This document shows positions 7,372 to 16,439 of a DNA stretch of 25,887 nucleotides, piece after piece (the stretch's first letter is position 1; every line of letters starts with the position of its first letter). Under the pieces are notes generated by a model. It was not told the DNA's origin and made no database searches. It saw only the letters and a program-made list of their open reading frames with translations. A program made the translations under genes and the position numbers. The DNA comes from PGYU01 sp964637845. Its GTDB lineage: Bacteria; Bacteroidota; Ignavibacteria; Kapaibacteriales; UBA2268. The stretch lies in assembly GCA_964637845.1 (NCBI GenBank), contig CAZWXI010000039.1, forward strand, positions 1 through 25,887. The letters run 5' to 3'.

Positions 7372-10300
7372 TTATTTGATTACATTAAACTTGGTAGTCA
7401 AATATAAATCGCCTGAACCTTTCAGCACGATAGTGTATGTACCGTTGGCTAAGTTAGTCGCTGAGATGTTCAATTTATGCTCACCAGACTTCTTGAATCC
7501 ATCAAACAGAGCTTGAATTTCATTACCCAGCATATCATACAAAGTCAAGGTAATATTCATACCTTCAGAAAGTATGTAGGCTAATTCAGCCGAAGTTGAA
7601 ACAGGATTAGGTGTTACGGAGTTGATTTGAGCACTGCCGTGAGTGCCTTGGATTTCAACAAATTTTTCATCGCTGTAGTTAAATGTTCCGTCTTTGTCAA
7701 TCAATTTCAAGCGATAGACGTATGATTTGCCGAGGTCAACATCATTGTCAATATAAGGGCCATACGCCGTTGATGCTACCGATTGACCAACTGCTTTCAC
7801 TGTCTCAATAGTTCTGAAATTCAAACCTGTCTCTGAATATTCTGACTTTTCAATTTCGAATTTATCTGAATCCACTTCGCTTGAAGTTTTCCATGATATG
7901 TCAACACGTTTACCGGCGGGGGTAACGACAAAGTCATAAAGTTCAACTGGAACAATATTGCCACCATTGTATTCGACGAAGTCAAATAATGCACGCAACA
8001 CACCCGACAAATCAGCCCAGTGGCGCCAATCCAAACCAAGCAGAATACTGTTGAATTTAACTGCACTTGTGGCGATTGCAGCAACGCGTTGCCCATCGGC
8101 AACATAGAAGTTCTCAATGGGTCTGTCATTAATATGTTCAGCGTATCTAAATCCAATTCTTGATGTACCAACACCGGGATTATCAATAGTAAACAATCCG
8201 GCTCTAGGTGCATCATCATTTGGGAATTGTGTTTCAATAATTCTAAATCTTAGGTCACGACCTAAAATTGAGCCGTTAATAAATTTGTTTGCATAGCTTG
8301 CGCCTGCACCAAGCGGATTATTTGGAACACCGACTTTCGCATTTACGTTCTTTCTAACCCAGCTTGCCATGTCAACACTTTCATTTCTGACCATTTCCTG
8401 ACTACCAATCAAGAGGTTTTTCTTCTGAGTAAAGGTACCAGCTTCGAGGAAATTCTCAATGTTGTCACGGTCGTAACGAGTAAGTCTGTAAGGCACACCG
8501 CTAATTTGGTCATGAGCATCAATCCAAACCATTGAACGATAGATTGTATAATCGATTGACCTTGGTTCCCACGCACGACGGTCAAACACGTCAACGTCAA
8601 TTCTCGGGTCTTCAAGTTCCAAGTTGACATACCATCCTAACCTGAAGAATGCCGCCATTATACTGTCGAGATTCAAATTACCTGCTATACGGTCAATAGG
8701 AGATTCAGAATCAATGTTTTGTATATTTTCAGCAGAAACTATTAATTCGATAGGTGATTTTTTGATATAGAAGCGTACCAGCTTTTCGATAGTGTTGTTT
8801 GCGTTCTTCTCATCGTTAGGTACAGAAACAATTATCTTATATAATGGAGTAACATTTGCTTCCATGGATTTGAATTGTTGAGGGACAACATACCCAACTC
8901 CGCGTAACTGCCCATAAGTTGACGGGAAAAATTCCGGATTATCGGGAGTATTTATACCGTCGTTAGTGCGGAAATCAATAAATAAATCTTCTCCGAACAG
9001 GAGTTTATCAACAGGTGAACTGATATCCGAACCTTCTTGTATAAATGTACCTGTGGGTGTTTCTCTCATTATTCGCAAAACGGCGTTTGATGCACCTACG
9101 GGTAATAAACCGTTATTTCTGACAATTGCTTGTACGCCTACGGGTGAAGTAGTCATAATATATTCGTTGTCGCTGAATGGTAACGGGGGTGTAGATTTAT
9201 ATCTACCCGGCGCTACGATAGCAGTAACTTCCATATCTCTACCATGAATGCGACCGTTAAATTCAACAGCACCAATATCATATCTCTCGCCAGCCATACC
9301 ACGAAATTTACCGTCAATGTCTCGAGTGTTTTCATCCAATTGAACACCCCGATTGTTAAGTATTGAACCAAGTGGTATTGGATTGTCATTAATCCTTAAT
9401 TTGAAAGGTGCTAAACCATAACGTTTATAATCAACTGTGAAGTTACCAAATATAGAATAAAAGTCTTCTTTTGCCCATTGTTGCCATTGTTGTAGTGTAG
9501 CAAACTCTGTCTTGTGACCAAATTCCAAAATTCTATTTTGGTCGTCTGTTTCAATGAATCTAACTATGGAGCTTTGGGGGCTTACAATCCAATATGCATT
9601 GTGGTCTGAAGTTATACCGCCGCGATTTGGATGCAAGCCGTAATAGAACAAGGCTGAGGTAAATGAACTTGTCGACGAAATCTGAGAATCATCAATGCCG
9701 ATGGCATTATTCTTGAATAATAAGCCTTTAGTATTCATAACCGCCACGGCAGCTAAACTTCCGGTGTTATTAAAACCATCGTCGTTCATAAATACCGTGT
9801 TATTCGTAATAAGGTCATTACGAGAATAATAATTCGTATATTTAGGAGTTAAATTCATCCCGGACCAATCAATGATGTTTGTAGTTCTTTGAGTGAATAA
9901 TCCTAAACCTATAACATTAGTTGTGGAATGAATCGGTTCAAATCCCCATATGAGATTATTTACAAGGTGAACTCTTTCAGGTTCATCAGGGAAACGATAT
10001 GCTGGACCTAAATCAAAGAAATCAAGCCTTGATTGCTCAATTTTGATACCGTAAACAGTGCCTGATGCTCTGATATTTGAGATTTCATTACCGGATATTT
10101 CAAGTCCGACATTATGATACGGGAACAATGTTGCGGTTCCGTCACCACCGGCGATAATGCCTGCCGCATCATTTGCACATGCACCATTTATCGTGTGAAT
10201 TCTATTGCCAAACACCTCAGCATTCTTTTCAAATCCGAGGAAAATACCGGCTCTTGAGACATTTGAAATTGAATTGCCTGAATAAGAATTGTCCATATTA

Positions 10301-12969
10301 TAGTACGGACTGTATATAAAACGGCCGGCTATCTGAAGCGGTCCAATACCTAGTGAAACTATACCATATCCAAACCTTGATATTTCATTATCGTGGAGGA
10401 TAATGTTATGGATGTTCAATGTGTCTAAATCGAAAATATTGATGCCAAGTTGTCTATCTGTAGGTGGCAAGTTACGAACAACAATACCTGCTGAATATGT
10501 TCCAGAAGTGCTAAAGTCGGGTTCGTAAATGAATTTTGATAAAAACGCATTATAAGTTGTAAGTGGAATTTTACACGCTGATGATGGCGATTGATTAATG
10601 CCATCTTCAATTAAACAGTTTTTGATAGTGATATTATTAGCTCCGTTACCTAGATAAAAGACAGCTCTGAATTGGCTTGGTGTAGAAAGTGTAAATCTCA
10701 AAGACTTTTTCTGACCACCATCAAATGTAATGTAGCCGGGGCTATTCGCCCATCGTTTAACCATAGATGGAGTAACGTTTAGTATAGGGGCATTAACATT
10801 ATTCGGAATGATATTTTGAGCAATAAATATACCAATGCCGCTTGCCGATGCAAGGTGAATTGTCACCGAACCTCGTGTTGCATCTAATGGATTGACAGTA
10901 AATGTTACGGGATTTTCTTTGCTGAGTCCAACAATTGAGGAGGACATGTCAATTGCAGGATTGCTCATGAGTATGTTGCCTTCGTAATAATTTGCATCGC
11001 TTAACCAGAAATTGACAGGACCACTAACGCCTTGACGATATAAAGCATTTACTGCTTCAGCAATAGTTCTAAAATTGCTACCAGGTGCTTGAGATATTGT
11101 ATATGTGCCACGCAATCCTGCTTGAACTGAAAAAAATGGATTCGCAACATTGTTCCCGGGTACCTCGTCTCCGAGAGCTTCTACGTAAATTCTTACGGAG
11201 TAGTTCCCTGTCATAAATGGTATATAAGTCCCCGGCCAAAATATGTCAACTGTATTTATGAAGCCACTTGGTATGTTGCCGACGTCAACTGTATCATGAT
11301 AAACGTTTCCTACAGGGTCAGTAATCATAATTGACGCCCAAGTATCAGAAACGTCAGAAACGCCATTGTTTTTCAAACGAGCTGAAAACCTGATTGGGCG
11401 ATTTTGATAAATACTTCCGAATGGAGTAAGTAACTGGACTACTTCTGCTTCTATGTTGTATCCTACTTCAAAAGATTTTGCAGGGTTGCCTTCGCGGGGG
11501 AAAACGTTGTTGGTTTTGAATCTGTCAAGTTGCTCATTATCGAAATCTATTGTAACGCGAATTGAATATTTGCCGATGGTTCCGGGAGAGAAGGCATCCA
11601 TCGCCAATTCACGGACTTCGAGATATTTGAGCGGGTTGTTGCCTAATTCAAAGACTTTAGTCTTTGTTTCAATTAGCGTACCGCTCTCGTTGTATATTCT
11701 GGCAGTTGCGTTAAATTTCGTTACATCATCTGCGCCTTGATTACGAACTCGGAGGCGAATCGGAACACCTGGCCCGGAAATTTGATAGATTGAACCGGGC
11801 ACATTTACGGGTTCGAGAATATCTAATAACGCTAAATCGCTTGGGAACGCAACCGTAAATACTGATGATATTGTGTGATTATAAGGTGTGTCGTCAGCGT
11901 ATTCTAAAGTTGCTGTAACTCGATATTCTCCACTTGGAAGTTCATTAATAGCTGTCATATTTAAGGCACCATCGGATAATCTACCCGCTATGCCTTTAGC
12001 GTGGGGCATGAAAACTCTGATTGCAGTACCAACAGGTTGAGGATTTGGATTGACTCTTTCGCTTGCTGATAAATCAGCTGCGTTAATGGCAGTATAAATT
12101 GTTTTTTCATCGGGTGTTCCGATTGGTCCTCTGATGCTGTAGCGAATAGTTACAGCTTTTTGTTCAGGCGAACGACTGATTCTAACGAATGGGTGTTGTT
12201 CGCCTGTGTAAACTTTCCCGGTAGCCAATACGGCGTTTTGGTCTGGATAAATACCGGAAATTCTTGGTACTGATGTAAGTGTGAATGACCTTCCGCTATA
12301 AAAGTACTTAATTGATTCCTTGATTAACCAAGGGTTAACGTTTGGATTTAAGTTGCCGTAGTAAAATGTTGCAGGAAGAGTAGGAGCATTAGGCTGAATA
12401 TTTATGTAGCGGTTCGTACCTGCACCTTGAAAATACAAGAACCCATTCTGCCCCATTCCGCCAAAACCCGAAACTCTATTGTAGATAATTTGTACTTCGT
12501 TTGTGGTTTCATAGAATTTAACTTGTGCATCTATTCTGGCACCAGAAAAATCAGTAACCACACGAAAACCGAGATGTTCGATAGTAAGGACTCTAAAGGG
12601 GGCGGATCCCGTAACTTTATATGATAACATTCCTTCGGTGAATAAGTCCTGCTTATACCATGAAATAATGTTTGTTGTTAGCGGGAAATTGGGTAAAGTT
12701 GCTTGTGCGGCATTGATTCTTAAGTAGCCGTCACCGTATATGAATAAACTTGTAACATTGGTGCCGTCATATTGAAACGTAAATGGCATAGTTATTTGTC
12801 TCCATGGATTGTCACCATTTCCAATAAGAATGGGGTCAACCAAAGGAGTCCATATTGTTATATCCTCGCGGATTGTCGACGTCAATATGAGTTGTGCACT
12901 TACTGATACAGCGGATAAGTAAAAAATGCCGACCAGTATTAAACTCTTTAGTATATTGTTTGTTCTCAC
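7372..12969 (-). CDS. Giant secreted parallel beta-helix protein with T9SS type A sorting domain
   Basis: This is a 1865-aa cell-surface or secreted protein. Order of parts: Sec signal peptide (residues 1-26, ending V-S-A-Q); an N-terminal beta-rich region (to about 370); two Ig/CARDB-like domains (about 375-620); a parallel beta-helix region (about 620-1240) with repeated N-N-x-I strands, resembling pectate-lyase-like/NosD folds; another CARDB-like domain (about 1240-1400); an alpha/beta-looking region (about 1410-1660); a fibronectin-III-like domain (about 1670-1775); and a C-terminal T9SS type A sorting domain (about 1780-1865) with P-N-P, the L-Y-D-M-L-G-N-E strand and a G-T-Y-T-I-V-L ending. 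T9SS would export it across the outer membrane. Translation starts at GTG, supported by GGAGG at 12976-12980 six bases upstream. Substrate or adhesive target unknown. Confidence 0.88.
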   Translation of the reverse strand: MRTNNILKSLILVGIFYLSAVSVSAQLILTSTIREDITIWTPLVDPILIGNGDNPWRQITMPFTFQYDGTNVTSLFIYGDGYLRINAAQATLPNFPLTTNIISWYKQDLFTEGMLSYKVTGSAPFRVLTIEHLGFRVVTDFSGARIDAQVKFYETTNEVQIIYNRVSGFGGMGQNGFLYFQGAGTNRYINIQPNAPTLPATFYYGNLNPNVNPWLIKESIKYFYSGRSFTLTSVPRISGIYPDQNAVLATGKVYTGEQHPFVRISRSPEQKAVTIRYSIRGPIGTPDEKTIYTAINAADLSASERVNPNPQPVGTAIRVFMPHAKGIAGRLSDGALNMTAINELPSGEYRVTATLEYADDTPYNHTISSVFTVAFPSDLALLDILEPVNVPGSIYQISGPGVPIRLRVRNQGADDVTKFNATARIYNESGTLIETKTKVFELGNNPLKYLEVRELAMDAFSPGTIGKYSIRVTIDFDNEQLDRFKTNNVFPREGNPAKSFEVGYNIEAEVVQLLTPFGSIYQNRPIRFSARLKNNGVSDVSDTWASIMITDPVGNVYHDTVDVGNIPSGFINTVDIFWPGTYIPFMTGNYSVRIYVEALGDEVPGNNVANPFFSVQAGLRGTYTISQAPGSNFRTIAEAVNALYRQGVSGPVNFWLSDANYYEGNILMSNPAIDMSSSIVGLSKENPVTFTVNPLDATRGSVTIHLASASGIGIFIAQNIIPNNVNAPILNVTPSMVKRWANSPGYITFDGGQKKSLRFTLSTPSQFRAVFYLGNGANNITIKNCLIEDGINQSPSSACKIPLTTYNAFLSKFIYEPDFSTSGTYSAGIVVRNLPPTDRQLGINIFDLDTLNIHNIILHDNEISRFGYGIVSLGIGPLQIAGRFIYSPYYNMDNSYSGNSISNVSRAGIFLGFEKNAEVFGNRIHTINGACANDAAGIIAGGDGTATLFPYHNVGLEISGNEISNIRASGTVYGIKIEQSRLDFFDLGPAYRFPDEPERVHLVNNLIWGFEPIHSTTNVIGLGLFTQRTTNIIDWSGMNLTPKYTNYYSRNDLITNNTVFMNDDGFNNTGSLAAVAVMNTKGLLFKNNAIGIDDSQISSTSSFTSALFYYGLHPNRGGITSDHNAYWIVSPQSSIVRFIETDDQNRILEFGHKTEFATLQQWQQWAKEDFYSIFGNFTVDYKRYGLAPFKLRINDNPIPLGSILNNRGVQLDENTRDIDGKFRGMAGERYDIGAVEFNGRIHGRDMEVTAIVAPGRYKSTPPLPFSDNEYIMTTSPVGVQAIVRNNGLLPVGASNAVLRIMRETPTGTFIQEGSDISSPVDKLLFGEDLFIDFRTNDGINTPDNPEFFPSTYGQLRGVGYVVPQQFKSMEANVTPLYKIIVSVPNDEKNANNTIEKLVRFYIKKSPIELIVSAENIQNIDSESPIDRIAGNLNLDSIMAAFFRLGWYVNLELEDPRIDVDVFDRRAWEPRSIDYTIYRSMVWIDAHDQISGVPYRLTRYDRDNIENFLEAGTFTQKKNLLIGSQEMVRNESVDMASWVRKNVNAKVGVPNNPLGAGASYANKFINGSILGRDLRFRIIETQFPNDDAPRAGLFTIDNPGVGTSRIGFRYAEHINDRPIENFYVADGQRVAAIATSAVKFNSILLGLDWRHWADLSGVLRALFDFVEYNGGNIVPVELYDFVVTPAGKRVDISWKTSSEVDSDKFEIEKSEYSETGLNFRTIETVKAVGQSVASTAYGPYIDNDVDLGKSYVYRLKLIDKDGTFNYSDEKFVEIQGTHGSAQINSVTPNPVSTSAELAYILSEGMNITLTLYDMLGNEIQALFDGFKKSGEHKLNISATNLANGTYTIVLKGSGDLYLTTKFNVIK

Positions 12970-13331
12970 TACAAACCTCCAAATACAATTAATGATAAAT
13001 TATTTTATTTAATCTCTTTCTAAACTAAAAAAAGTATGCCACATATTTGTTCAAAACGAATAAATAGACAATATCTTCTCAAATTCGCAATATTTTTAAA
13101 ATCATTCTTAAAAATATATTTCTTCTATCATACAAAATTAACAAAAAAGTAGAAACAAACTATCTTAAAAGAAATTTTTGAAAAATTTTTCCTAGTATTC
13201 TAATATAATAACATTATTTTAGTCCTCAAGGTATTTTTACTAATAAAACAGTTTCTTTTGGCATAAGTAGTCAAATGTTCATAAATTATGTGTAAATTAA
13301 TCAACAAGTGTGTAATTTTCTAAACAGTTTG
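12970..13331. other. 362-bp very AT-rich divergent spacer
   Basis: No gene is seen. The spacer lies between the divergently read giant beta-helix gene and ruvB, so it must hold both promoters, though no confident element stands out. It contains the GGAGG ribosome-binding site of the giant gene (12976-12980). It also has a perfect 10-bp A/T-only inverted repeat, ATATTTTTAA/TTAAAAATAT (13090-13099 and 13108-13117, 8-base loop), and a shorter AAATTTTT/AAAAATTT repeat near 13180. With so little G+C these symmetries may be chance. Confidence 0.5.
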
Positions 13332-14351
13332 ATGGAAAAAAGGAAATCAGAAATCACTAATCCCGGTAAATTCAACGAAGATTCGGATAATACTTTGAGA
13401 CCTTTAAAGTTTGAAGATTTTACTGGTCAATCTAAAATAGTTGAGAATTTAAAAATCTTTATCAAAGCGGCTTTGCAAAGAAATGAACCTCTTGACCATG
13501 TCTTGTTGACGGGGCCCCCGGGTTTAGGTAAAACCACGTTAAGCCACATAATATCGAGAGAAATGAAAGCCGAACTCAAAATAACATCCGGTCCTGTACT
13601 TGAAAAAGCCGGTGATTTGGCGGGTTTGTTGACCAATCTTAGCGAAGGAGACGTCTTATTTATTGACGAGATACATAGGCTTAGTAATGTAGTTGAAGAG
13701 TACCTCTACTCTGCTATGGAAGATTATAAAATTGACATTATGATTGATTCCGGACCTTCTGCCCGCTCTATACAAATAACAATACCTCCATTTACACTAA
13801 TTGGAGCAACGACGAGAGCTGGATTGATTACATCACCTCTTCTTTCTCGGTTCGGTATAGTCAATCGCTTGGATTACTACGAAGCCAAAGAGCTTACGAC
13901 AGTAGTATTGAGAAGTGCGGGAATAATGGATGTTGAAATAAGCGAGGAAGCCGCTTACGAAATTGCACGCAGGTCACGCGGTACTCCAAGAATTTCTAAC
14001 AGGCTTTTAAAGCGAACGCGAGATTTTGCTCAAGTACTCAGTAACGGAAAAATAGATATTGTAATTGCCAGAACTTCGCTTGAAAAACTTGACGTGGATG
14101 ATTTCGGGTTAGATGAGATGGATAAAAGAATACTGCTCACAATAATTGAGAAATTCGATGGTGGACCGGTGGGTTTGAATTCTATTTCGGCTGCTATTGG
14201 TGAAGACGCCGGTGCTATAGAAGAAGTATATGAACCATTCCTCATTCAACAAGGATTTCTCCAGAGAACATCGCGGGGTAGAATTGCCACAAAAAACGCA
14301 TATATTCATCTCGGCATAAAAAAAACAAGTGATGATAAACTTTTTTATTAG
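13332..14351 (+). CDS. ruvB: Holliday junction branch-migration ATPase RuvB
   Basis: RuvB is the hexameric motor that, with RuvA, drives branch migration of Holliday junctions during recombinational repair. The 339-aa product has F-x-G-Q near the N-end, Walker A G-P-P-G-L-G-K-T (61-68), Walker B L-F-I-D-E-I-H-R (near 109), the RuvB-type I-G-A-T-T-R-A-G sensor region, an S-R-F-G arginine-finger segment, R-G-T-P-R-I (sensor 2), and a C-terminal winged helix with F-D-G-G-P-V-G-L and the F-L-Q-R-T-x-R-G-R end. I chose the ATG at 13332; an in-frame GTG at 13308 would add eight residues and is less likely. ruvA and ruvC are not in the window. The last codons overlap a minus-strand terminator. Confidence 0.96.
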   Translation: MEKRKSEITNPGKFNEDSDNTLRPLKFEDFTGQSKIVENLKIFIKAALQRNEPLDHVLLTGPPGLGKTTLSHIISREMKAELKITSGPVLEKAGDLAGLLTNLSEGDVLFIDEIHRLSNVVEEYLYSAMEDYKIDIMIDSGPSARSIQITIPPFTLIGATTRAGLITSPLLSRFGIVNRLDYYEAKELTTVVLRSAGIMDVEISEEAAYEIARRSRGTPRISNRLLKRTRDFAQVLSNGKIDIVIARTSLEKLDVDDFGLDEMDKRILLTIIEKFDGGPVGLNSISAAIGEDAGAIEEVYEPFLIQQGFLQRTSRGRIATKNAYIHLGIKKTSDDKLFY

Positions 14352-14362
14352 CTATCATCACT
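14318..14362 (-). terminator. Minus-strand terminator overlapping the ruvB 3' end
   Basis: A perfect 10-bp inverted repeat (AGTGATGATA at 14328-14337, TATCATCACT at 14353-14362, 15-base loop) is followed on the minus strand by TG and eight T's (14325 down to 14318). It therefore reads as a terminator for the minus-strand gene ending at 14391 and lies across the last codons and stop of ruvB. In the plus direction no T-run follows. Confidence 0.6.
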
Positions 14363-14390
14363 CGGACACTCACTCTTTTCGGACTTATGG

Positions 14391-14885
14391 TTACATGAGG
14401 CCAGGGGAAACAACTTTTACGATTTCGTCTATTGCTTCAAATGCTTTATCAAGGTCTTTGAATATATTTGTAGCTCGGTACTTCGGATGAGGTAATTTAA
14501 GTTTAACGTCATACAAAGCCGCTTTAATCAGTATACTTCCTCCTTCAATTATGAAAGAACCTGATACGACACTTTTAATATTGAGCTTGCTGATTGCTTT
14601 CCACATATCAGTAAAATACTGTGGATTTGCGGGGTCAAGATTATATTCTGCAAGTGCAATTTCCAAGCTGTCAATAGGTACGACATAGTAAGACTGTCCA
14701 CTCGGGTCTGCCGCTATCAATGCTTTTGCCAATGAATCTTGCAGGTCATAGCACCATAGATTGTAATCATCTTTGCCGTCATGATTTTGAAAGGGTAAGA
14801 CTGCAATTCTTGTTTGTCCGAAGGATGCACTGAATGCAACTAACAAAATTATTGTTGATAGTATAATAGCGGATAGATTTTTCAT
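14391..14885 (-). CDS. Secreted TolB/CsgG-like small protein
   Basis: This is a 164-aa exported protein. The ATG at 14885 is preferred to the one at 14912 because an AGGAG Shine-Dalgarno lies about 7 bases before it and it begins a clean signal peptide (residues 1-24, ending S-F-G-Q). The mature part opens with R-I-A-V-L-P-F, the first strand typical of the TolB N-terminal / CsgG / FlgO group. It later has V-V-S-G-S-F and a strand of the form I-L-I-K-A-A-L-Y-D, the usual '(V/I)-x-G-x' core of the same fold. Such domains act in outer-membrane or envelope complexes, often as accessory lipoproteins, but this one has no lipobox Cys. The family call rests on pattern only. It follows the HPt gene by 42 bases and probably shares its transcript. 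Confidence 0.65.
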   Translation of the reverse strand: MKNLSAIILSTIILLVAFSASFGQTRIAVLPFQNHDGKDDYNLWCYDLQDSLAKALIAADPSGQSYYVVPIDSLEIALAEYNLDPANPQYFTDMWKAISKLNIKSVVSGSFIIEGGSILIKAALYDVKLKLPHPKYRATNIFKDLDKAFEAIDEIVKVVSPGLM

Positions 14886-14927
14886 TATCAGCTCCTTTAA
14901 TATGTTGTACAAACTTTATACAAAAAA

Positions 14928-15239
14928 TTATCTTCTTATATTGTTGACGGAAATACTGTATTTAAGTTTCTCAAAATGTTCAATCAATATCGGCTTCATC
15001 TCAATTGCCTTATCCCAATTGTGTTCTTTAGCATAGCCCATAAGTTGAATTCCCATATCTCCAACTTCGTTCAACCCAAATTGGTAGCATGAACCTTTCA
15101 AAGTATGAGCCATTCTATACAACTCATCAGCTTTCTTCTCAGTGACAAGATTGTCAAACTGATTATTCAAATCATCAAGCCAAGTATCAATAAATTCCGG
15201 TAGCAATTCCCTTACAAAGGGGTCTTCAGAAAGATTCAA
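14928..15239 (-). CDS. Stand-alone HPt phosphotransfer protein
   Basis: This 103-aa protein consists of little more than one histidine-containing phosphotransfer (HPt) domain. The family relays phosphoryl groups between receiver domains in multi-step phosphorelays. The phosphorylated residue is His45 in the motif A-H-T-L-K-G-S-C, followed by F-G-L and a helical bundle pattern to the C-terminus; the domain is all-helical with no membrane segment. The start is an unusual TTG, supported by a GGAG sequence (+ strand ACTCC at 15246-15250) a few bases upstream. It is followed by the TolB-like gene, with which it may form an operon. A receiver-histidine kinase lies about 3 kb away at 18148 but is not adjacent, so a pairing is only a guess. 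Confidence 0.85.
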   Translation of the reverse strand: MNLSEDPFVRELLPEFIDTWLDDLNNQFDNLVTEKKADELYRMAHTLKGSCYQFGLNEVGDMGIQLMGYAKEHNWDKAIEMKPILIEHFEKLKYSISVNNIRR

Positions 15240-15307
15240 AATTTTACTCCATAACTATTACGTAAAATTATAAAAAAAAATATAATTATACAAACATTTT
15301 TAAAAAA

Positions 15308-15702
15308 ATCAGAAGAAAGCTGTAAGCCGAATTCTGTCTTCCTTTAACGGGAGGCAGTCATTTATCTGGAACTTGTGTCACCACAAGTTTCAAGCGGTCT
15401 ACCCGAATACCTAATTGCCGTGGGAACTTCGGCGGCTTATGCTCTCGGTATTCTGCTTGACCTTGCTCCGAGTAGGGTTTGCCCGATACTACGGTCACCC
15501 GTAATACCGACAGTGTCTTACTTCTGTCGTTTCACCCTTACCTATCATACTAAGCATGATGGGCGGTCTAGTTTCTGCGGCACTTTCCGTCAACTTTGCT
15601 GTTTAAATGCATCATTGCCTTCGCGTTACGAAGTACTCTTGTTCCCCTGGAGTTCGGACTTTCCTCATTGCTAATGCAACGCGACTGCCCGCTTTCCCCT
15701 GT
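15308..15702 (-). ncRNA. rnpB: RNase P RNA (class A)
   Basis: RNase P RNA is the catalytic part of the ribozyme that cuts 5' leaders from tRNA precursors. On the minus strand the conserved segments are plain: GAGGAAAGTCCG (15655-15666, P4 5' half), a GGTAAGGGTGAAA segment, AAACCC followed by CGGAGCAAGG, GGTAGACCGCTTGA, and near the 3' end AGAATTCGGCTTA (15323-15335). The ends pair as P1: CAGGGGAAAGC (15691-15701) with GCTTTCTTCTG (15310-15320), with two wobble pairs. A T-run follows P1 (15302-15309) and could end transcription. Length is about 390 nt. Exact ends are estimated. It starts about six bases after the stop codon of the zinc-ribbon gene, so it may be co-transcribed and processed, or use a promoter inside that gene. 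Confidence 0.96.
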
Positions 15703-15707
15703 TTTGT

Positions 15708-16439
15708 TTATGCTATCTCTTCGAATTCTATAACGCAGTCTTCCGGTATAAGAAGTCTGCCACAATTTTCACAAAAATATAAAGTATTCAAATTGTTTCT
15801 TACTTCGACTATGATTTGAGCCGGTATAGTATTGAAGCATCCTGAGCAACTGTTTTTTCTAATCAAAACAGCGGCATCTCTGTGCATTATCCTGACTCTG
15901 TCGTAATCGCTCAGAAATTTCTTTGATATCGTTTTTTCAACTAAAGCTCTTTTTTCTTTGAGCGAACTCAGTTCTCTATTTTGGTCTCCAGCTAATCTTT
16001 TAACTTCCTCAAATTTATCCTCGAGATCTTTTTGAGCCTCTTGCCTATCAGTAATTTGTTGTTCGAGTATCTTTAATAAATTCTCTTCCTTTATTCCTTC
16101 GGTTCTCATCCTGTCAGCTAACTTTTCATGCTCCCTTTTAAGATGATTTATTTCATTTGTTATTGCATCGAACTCCTTATTATTGCGAACCTGAAACTGT
16201 TGTTGAATAAGTTTCTCTTCCTTCTCCTTGAGTTCGACTAAAGTTCGTTTAGCTTTTTTAATAAATTCGCGAATTTCTTCGAGTATGGTCTCAGTTTCAT
16301 CAACAAGTAGTTTTCTGTCGTTGAATTTTGCCTCTTTTTTCTTGATTTGTTCAGGCAAATCACCATAAGCTTCAATTAGTTCGTCTAAACGCTCATCAAT
16401 AGCGGCTAATAAAGCGACGTTGTAAATTTGTGTTTCCAT
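15708..16439 (-). CDS. Coiled-coil C4 zinc-ribbon protein (DUF164 / zf-RING_7)
   Basis: This is a 243-aa cytoplasmic protein. Residues about 10-180 are a long, charged heptad-rich helix, predicted to form an antiparallel coiled-coil hairpin. A C-terminal zinc ribbon follows, with Cys198-x-x-Cys201 and Cys223-x-x-Cys226 (C-S-G-C and C-E-N-C). This arrangement is typical of the DUF164 family, often described only as a C4-type zinc-ribbon protein and likely nucleic-acid or ribosome associated; the molecular role is not established here. Its ATG overlaps the Nif3 stop codon by one base (TAATG), with AAGGA upstream inside the Nif3 coding end, so the two are translationally coupled. rnpB follows directly. 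A Nif3-zinc ribbon pairing is common in bacteria. Confidence 0.9.
   Translation of the reverse strand: METQIYNVALLAAIDERLDELIEAYGDLPEQIKKKEAKFNDRKLLVDETETILEEIREFIKKAKRTLVELKEKEEKLIQQQFQVRNNKEFDAITNEINHLKREHEKLADRMRTEGIKEENLLKILEQQITDRQEAQKDLEDKFEEVKRLAGDQNRELSSLKEKRALVEKTISKKFLSDYDRVRIMHRDAAVLIRKNSCSGCFNTIPAQIIVEVRNNLNTLYFCENCGRLLIPEDCVIEFEEIA

Noticed and set aside
13090..13117. 10-bp inverted repeat in the giant gene/ruvB spacer as a regulatory hairpin
   Set aside because: It consists only of A and T in a spacer with very little G+C; a chance origin is likely without further support.
15375..15674. 99-aa plus-strand ORF and neighbouring overlapping ORFs
   Set aside because: They lie on the antisense strand of the RNase P RNA, whose conserved core explains the sequence fully.
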